In this document: one piece after another, positions 58,451 to 64,000 of the stretch
Layout: each line of letters starts with the position of its first letter
Numbering within the stretch: position 1 is the stretch's first letter
NCBI GenBank assembly: GCA_014905825.1
Contig: JACGCN010000013.1
Coordinates: 124,001 to 188,000, forward strand
Origin: Lyophyllum atratum
Lineage: Eukaryota; Basidiomycota; Agaricomycetes; Agaricales; Lyophyllaceae
Reading direction: 5' to 3'
DNA length: 64,000 nt
Notes under the pieces: generated by a model
Told to the model about the DNA's origin: nothing
Database searches by the model: none
Seen by the model: only the letters and a program-made list of their open reading frames with translations
Made by a program: the position numbers and the translations under genes

Positions 58451-61389
58451 ATGAGCGGTAGGTCGGCAAGTCCACCGTCTAAGCGCACAAAGCTTGAGCC
58501 AGTGTCACCGTCTGCCATCGCTGTGGACCCCGTCAACCCGCAGGATCAAGCATTAGCCGCAGATGAAGAGGCAGATCTCGAATTCCAGTGTAGCATATGT
58601 TTGCAGGACCTCGTCGACCGCACTGTAGTGCCTACTTGTTCGCATGAATTCTGTTTTGAATGTCTGATGGTGTGGTCAGGTCAGCTGGATTCTAGGTTCT
58701 TCGAAGTCTTCCGAGTTAACTGAGTAACACGTTGTAGAGCAATCGCGACGATGTCCGTTGTGTTCGCAAGCTATCGGGGACTACTTGATCCATAACATTC
58801 GATCCAAATACGACTTCCGCAGGCACCACTTGACTCCCCTTCGTAAATCACCGCAGCCTGCACGGAGCAGAGCTCCGGCTGAAGCCGTACGTCGGCGTCG
58901 TACCGCTCGGGAAAGAGAACGTGAACGAAGGCTTAGAGAGGAGAGGGAGGCCAATGACAAGCTTTCGCTTTCCATTGAGAAGAGGAGATGGATCTACAAA
59001 CATGATTTATATGCAAAGGTGCGCATTCAGTTTCGATGGCCCGGATGTTTCATCAGAAGACCAGTGAAGCCGAGAAGACCCTCGATGCTGGTATAACTCA
59101 TGTGCTGCGGCATCGTCTATGCCTCGTGTCCATGACTTCATTGCCCCTCCATTCTTATGCCAGCGGATGCTCACGTGAATGTTCAATTAGCATGTCGCGT
59201 CCAACTCATATACTCGCTACCGTCCCTATCCTACACCAGCTCAATTCGCGGCGACGCCTGAACTTATATCTCGGACCACGACGTTCCTGCGAAGAGAACT
59301 TCAGATATGGGATGATCTAGATGTTGAGGTCAGTGTGCAACGTCCACAGGGTCTATCGGAACTCCATTCACATAAATGCTTTCCAGTTCCTCACCACATT
59401 TACCATATCGATGATGAAATCTATTGATATCCGATCCGAGTCTGCCGTCAAGCTGCTTGCGGAGTTCCTCGACATGGATGCTCCTTATGTAGAAGGCGGG
59501 CGTCACGTTAACGCTGAGCATTTTGCCCATGGTAAGTCTTTATCATGGGTGAAACTATACCTCCTTTGTAGTTAATTTATCCGCGTTTTGGGACTGATCA
59601 TCGACTTCTTTCCAGAGGTCTATTCTTACGTTCGATCGCCCTTCCGCGATCTTTTCGTTTACGACACAACGGTACAAGTAAGTCCCCACTTACTCCCAGC
59701 TGTTTTCCATGCTCATCGTAATGAATGTGCTGTTGTTGGGTAGTATGATGTGATACCCGAAGCCCCCACATTCGAACAACGCCGGGGTCGCAGGTGGCAG
59801 ACGCCGTCCGGGTCTCGTTCCCGTTCCCGGTCCCGTTCTCACTCTAGGCCTCGTTCCCGTTCCCGCTATGCCCGATCTTTAAGTAGAGACAGGTCGGTAT
59901 CTTGGTCACCGTCGGGCAGACGTTACCCAAGTACGCGTAACAGACAGTCGGATCGCCTTCTATCTCCAAGTCATCTACCAGACCGCAGCAGGGAGCGTCG
60001 AAAACATCTGGAGCTCCCAACTACGGAATCACCTGGACGCCAATCCACACCTTCCTTCGACCGCCATGCTCATCCGCAATCGAGTAAGCATTCTACACGA
60101 TGGTCACCGATCGTGTGATCGGCGTGTTAATTATTCCCTTTGTAGCGGTGGGTACAGTTCATGGCACTTCCCAACGGCCGACGGGATCCGCCAAAGGGAA
60201 AGAACGAGCAAATGCCGTACCGGACACAATGCTGCCCGAAAGCATTCTTGAATCTCCCCACTTAGGACCCCAAACTGCGGTTGGAGTTGACTCCATAGCG
60301 CAGGGGAGTAGCGAGATGAACCAAGAGGCACCACCCTCCGCTTTGGAGCGTAAGAAACCTCCAAGAAACCGTTCTCTTCTAGAATCTGTGCAAGCTCATC
60401 TGACGCTGGGAACTAAATCGTTTCCCGCCGGCAAAGTGATTCAATCACAGAAGCGCAGGGAACCTCTTGACACTGAACGCCACTGTGATACGCCGTTTTC
60501 CAATCACGAAAAATCATCCACGGTTCCAAGTCTGTTATCACGTTTGTCAGATTCCGTGGAGGCGGCCCAACGGACAGAGGGTGGACCCGAGTTGAACGCC
60601 CTGACGTCCCCACCAAGCACAGCCCACCGCCACCAAGAACTGTCTGATGACAACCAACCAACGTCACAATCTACCAAGATGTCTGCACCCGAGATAATGG
60701 CACGGACACGCGCACGCATGATTAAAAACCTTGCGACTTCGGACCCCCCTTCCAGCTCTCAGCTACAGACTGCTGGGACGTTGTCTGCGCGGCCAGGAAG
60801 ACATGATTCTCCCATTTTATCTGCGACTGTGGCCATACCGCCAGATCTTAATAGCGCTAAGGATTTACCTTCAAAGATGCTCGACGATCGCGAGGATATT
60901 CCGCGCCCGCCTTGCGCATCGACGTCAGCCCTCGGTTGCGCCAGCAACAAAAACCCGCTCCAGATTCAGCAGATTCCCGTATCTGGCGAACTTGACGGTG
61001 GCGATCTTCGCCATCACGAAGACCCATGCGATACCCACATGGCAATCTGGGGTAACCCCATTGATGACCGCCTACCTATTTCCGCTCATATCAACGACAT
61101 ATCCCACCCCTCCGCTTCTTCCGATGCTCGCGCCAAATTGCTCGCTAGACTTGAGCAAGAGAAAACCCACGCCAGCATTGCTGATACTACCCGTGGACTT
61201 GCCCTGCCTGAACACGGCCATGACAGAACCTTTCCAACAGTTGACACTGAAGGTCGATCGATATCAGCCATCCAAGGACAGGCCATAGATACGAGTGCCG
61301 TCGATCCTCAAATGATGGAGGCGAAGCTGAGAACACGGGCTCAATTACAGGTTAGGCTTGCAGCGGAAAAAAGAAGTAGTGGTATGTAA
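58451..61389 (+). CDS. TOPORS-like RING E3 ligase with RS-rich tail
   Basis: The ATG at 58451 opens MSGRSASPPSKRTKLEPVSP. The RING is C47-S-I-C50...CSHEFCFECLMVWS, spliced across a GTCAGC...GTAG intron to EQSRRCPLC, a C3HC4 finger. After a charged helix (RERERERRLREEREAND) comes a conserved block, ELQIWDDLDVEFLTTFTISM, SAVKLLAEFLD, NAEHFAHEVYSYVRSPFRDL, resembling the region after the RING in TOPORS. An Arg/Ser repeat stretch follows (SRSRSRSRSHSRPRSRSRYA), then a long disordered Ser/Pro-rich tail ending AAEKRSSGM. TOPORS-type proteins act as ubiquitin and SUMO E3 ligases in the nucleus. Internal exon ends between 59.0 and 60.15 kb are approximate. Confidence 0.78.
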
Positions 61390-61780
61390 TCCGGTCAGGC
61401 TTCTCCTGGGCCCTTGAGGCTGCGGGGCGATCAGCGGCAATGGCATACTGTTGAGGATTAGGAAACATAGTATAGTATTGGTGTCTAGGTATTTGTATGG
61501 TAGATATATATTTCGGGAAACGTGAAGACATAGTAAGGGAGTGATACAGTGAGGCTTGAGGCGCCTCGTGTACTAAAAAGGTGAATTAATCGAACAAACG
61601 GTGGAGGAATTACAAACAAGACAAACGGTCTACAATGATTATAAGGATTCGTAAAGGAGGTGAAAGAGTAGACACAGGCTATAAAGACAGCGTATTCGAT
61701 TCGATAACGAGCGGTGAGAGACGTTTCAAAGACGTTCAGTTTGGCTGACGTGGCGATGTTCGTGAAAGGCGTGAAAGTTA

Positions 61781-63583
61781 TTATGGCTGGGTGGGTGTAC
61801 GATCATCTCGAGTATCTTGGTGAGGGTCCGTATGGCGCGAGCTACCGCTAGCCTCTGGGGAGAAGGGCTGAGGCGGCTCGGTGCGATCCGTGTATATGAA
61901 TGTCGCACGGACGGGGTCATAGCGCCCAGTACGTTGAGGTGGTACGCCTTCGGCGGGTGTTGCTTCACTCACATCTCTGCGAGCCCCAGTCGCGGACGGC
62001 CTCAAGACTCTCGGATTAGCAGGCGGGATGATACCAGCGCTGGAAGAGCGCGATTCGAGTCCGGTCCACGAAGGCGATTCGGAGGATCGTAGAGTAGAAG
62101 CGAAGGTGGAGGTCTCCCATTGAGGACGTGGCTGGAGCGTATATGGTGAATGACGAGGATGCGAAAACGCAGGACCCGCCTCAGGAGGTTGGTGAGCAAA
62201 GGTAATTTCTGGCGAGATCGATCGTTTGCCGAAATACGTCGGACTGAAGGGTGTGTGCGATGCAGAAGGATGCAAGCCAGGAAGACCCGGGGCAGAGAAG
62301 CTTGAACGGTTCGACGGCGGGTTGAATACCAATGGCGGGAGAGTACGTGAGAAATCACGGTCATGCAATCTGCTGGTAGTTGTAGGTCTGGATGAAGGAG
62401 GGGGAGGATACAAGCGAGGAGGGCTTGGGGACGGGATGAAATGTCGTCTAGGGCCTGCATGTCCCGAGGACGAGGCGGAGCACGCATCAATCCCGGTACT
62501 CGGTCTTGACCCAATAACCGGGCGTCCTCGTTGCGGAAAATCAGCCTGCAGTTCTGAGCCTGGCATCCCTGGGCCTAGTAATTGAGTAGGGGATTCTAAG
62601 GAACCGGAGATTGACTCAGAGGAATGGTAACCACTCGAAGTCGGATGTCCAGTGCTACCAGGACGGGGTGCAGAGTAGGATTCTTGGCCCATATGAGAGC
62701 TAGGACCTTGGTCGGAGGAGAGCGAGAACGAGCCAAGCGTCGACATCTCAGGGTCGCTAGGAAAGGGCCCATATTGTGGGAACCGCCTTCGGGAAGTATC
62801 ACTTTGACTGCGTGGGCGTCGAGCTTTCTGGCGCTGATTCTAATATCACAGTAGTTGTCAGTGGAATTCTAGACGTAGACTGTTCATCAAAACATACCTG
62901 AAACCAGATCTGACGGCCGAAGACCGATGAGCTAGCAATCGAAGACAAAGTTAAGCGGTATCTTACCTGCACTTTCCGTGCGCTCAACCCGATAGATCGC
63001 CCAACCTCTTCACGCATCGCCGTAGTCGGGAAGCGGGACTAAGAAACGCCGAATATTCCACAGTTATGAGTGATCTCACAGGACATGAGAAAAACATATA
63101 TCATACCTGAGCGAGAAGCGCGTGCAGTACGGCAGATTGATGAGGTGTTGTGAGAGTTCGGGTACGCTTTTTCTTTGGCGGAGGGACCGCGGGCGCGGGA
63201 GTTTCGGGGTCCTCTTTTTGTCGGGCATCCATCTCCGTGTCCGCCATGTCGTCTTGAGAATCGGATGAAGGGCTTGACTTGTCGACGGGCCGGCCTAGTG
63301 TTTGTGGAGACTCTTTACGGAATCGTTTGGCCATTGGTTGGTCAGCGACGGGGCTTTCAGCTCGGCGAACGAGGCGTGGTGTGCGGTGGCTCGGTCGCGG
63401 AGATAGAGGCGGTAAGGAGAGTGTGTGAGTGGGACGTGAAGTAAATCGCGGTGCGCCTTCGAGAGTTGGGGCCGAAGGAGTGTGCTCGTGTGAGTGGGTT
63501 CGTGAGGTCGTCGATTGGGTAGACGGTGTAATATTAGTGGAGAACGTATTAGGTGTGGGAGTAGTTGAGCGGGATTTGGACAT
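61781..63583 (-). CDS. homeodomain transcription factor with a 12-nt microexon
   Basis: Exons 63583-63107, 63038-62967, 62909-62898 and 62839-61781 join exactly in frame to 539 residues; a TTG 75 bases further upstream is not used. The homeodomain runs from about residue 135 to 196: KKKRTRTLTTPHQSAVLHAL, SRFPTTAMREEVGRSIGLS, ARKVQ, then IWFQ from the 12-nt exon, then NQRQKARRP. It has the WF-N-R signature of helix 3 that reads DNA. The N-terminus is Ser/Thr/Pro-rich with basic patches (PMAKRFRK). The C-terminal ~340 residues are Ser/Pro/Gly-rich and likely disordered. Splice ends are consensus (GTAAGA...CAG, GTATGT...TAG). Confidence 0.85.
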
Positions 63584-64000
63584 GCAGTCAAAACGATAGT
63601 CGAAAAACGAAAGAGGCGGAGAGTCCTTTGATGCAGCCTCAACACATCTGGGACTCAACGCGAGGTGGGGGAGGGCGAGAAGATGGTTGTTTAGAAGAAG
63701 AAAAGAGCCAGGGTACCACTGTTGGGTGGAAACTCATATGCGTGTGCGTTTGTGGTTGCCGACAGAGCAACCAATTATGTCTCGTGCAACGTTACGACCG
63801 TCCATTAACGAGATTCCGGATGAATTGTATGAACTCGGCAACAATCGATAGTCCTCCCTAATATTGGGTGAACTCGTGACCAGGGTTAACGGTGCCAATT
63901 CGGGACCTTCTGTGGTCTCCACGAGGCATCCATAATCGCTGGTAGGCAAGGCCGCCCGACCGGTGTTTGACCGCCCAATTCCTCAAGCGCGGCAATTTCA
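63584..64000. other. upstream region of the homeodomain gene
   Basis: Short frames only; nothing else seen up to the window end. Confidence 0.5.

Overview
The window looks like nuclear DNA of a filamentous basidiomycete, most likely an Agaricomycete. The genes carry many short introns, mostly about 45-60 bp with GT-AG ends, and lie on both strands at moderate density. The families fit as well: TKL-type kinases, F-box-like proteins, 7-TM membrane proteins, MATA_HMG-like and homeodomain factors. There is no operon structure, no rRNA and no tRNA that I could recognise. Coding models were built by joining reading frames across splice sites read by eye, so exon ends are inferences unless stated.

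Region by region. 1-4.3 kb: a probable gene tail, then a secreted glycine-asparagine repeat protein. 4.3-20.7 kb: a large inverted duplication. Each arm carries an intact M43-type secreted metalloprotease with six exons at identical positions. The left arm also holds a complete F-box-like gene, of which the right arm keeps only a stub. Between the arms lie an I-BAR-like Ser/Pro-rich protein, a tentative membrane protein and a nine-exon carnitine acyltransferase. 20.7-24.1 kb: three copies of a dispersed repeat, the SUMO gene and a secreted M28 aminopeptidase. 24-27 kb: a secreted collagen-like His-rich repeat protein.

27-35.8 kb: a minus-strand chain comprising a VHS-like protein, a TKL kinase, a ubiquitin-protease-like domain, a 7-TM protein and a fungal rhodopsin-like protein. 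The kinase carries two nested inverted-repeat transposons at an intron 3' splice site. 37-48 kb: a Cys-rich GPI-anchored candidate, a lectin-like secreted protein, a small coiled-coil/TM protein, a phospholipase D with two HKD motifs and a polytopic membrane protein. 48-64 kb: a double HMG-box factor, a second Cys-rich GPI candidate, a 620-bp fold-back element, a head-to-head pair of SDR paralogues, a TOPORS-like RING E3 ligase and a homeodomain factor with a 12-nt microexon.

Functional threads: extracellular proteolysis (two M43 enzymes, one M28), cell-surface or secreted low-complexity proteins, SUMO/ubiquitin biology (SUMO, TOPORS-like, USP-like, F-box) and transcription (HMG, homeobox). 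Nothing shows that they form one pathway. The most unusual items are the nested transposon insertion that recreates a splice acceptor, the inverted protease duplication, the fold-back element and the possible USP-kinase-VHS fusion.
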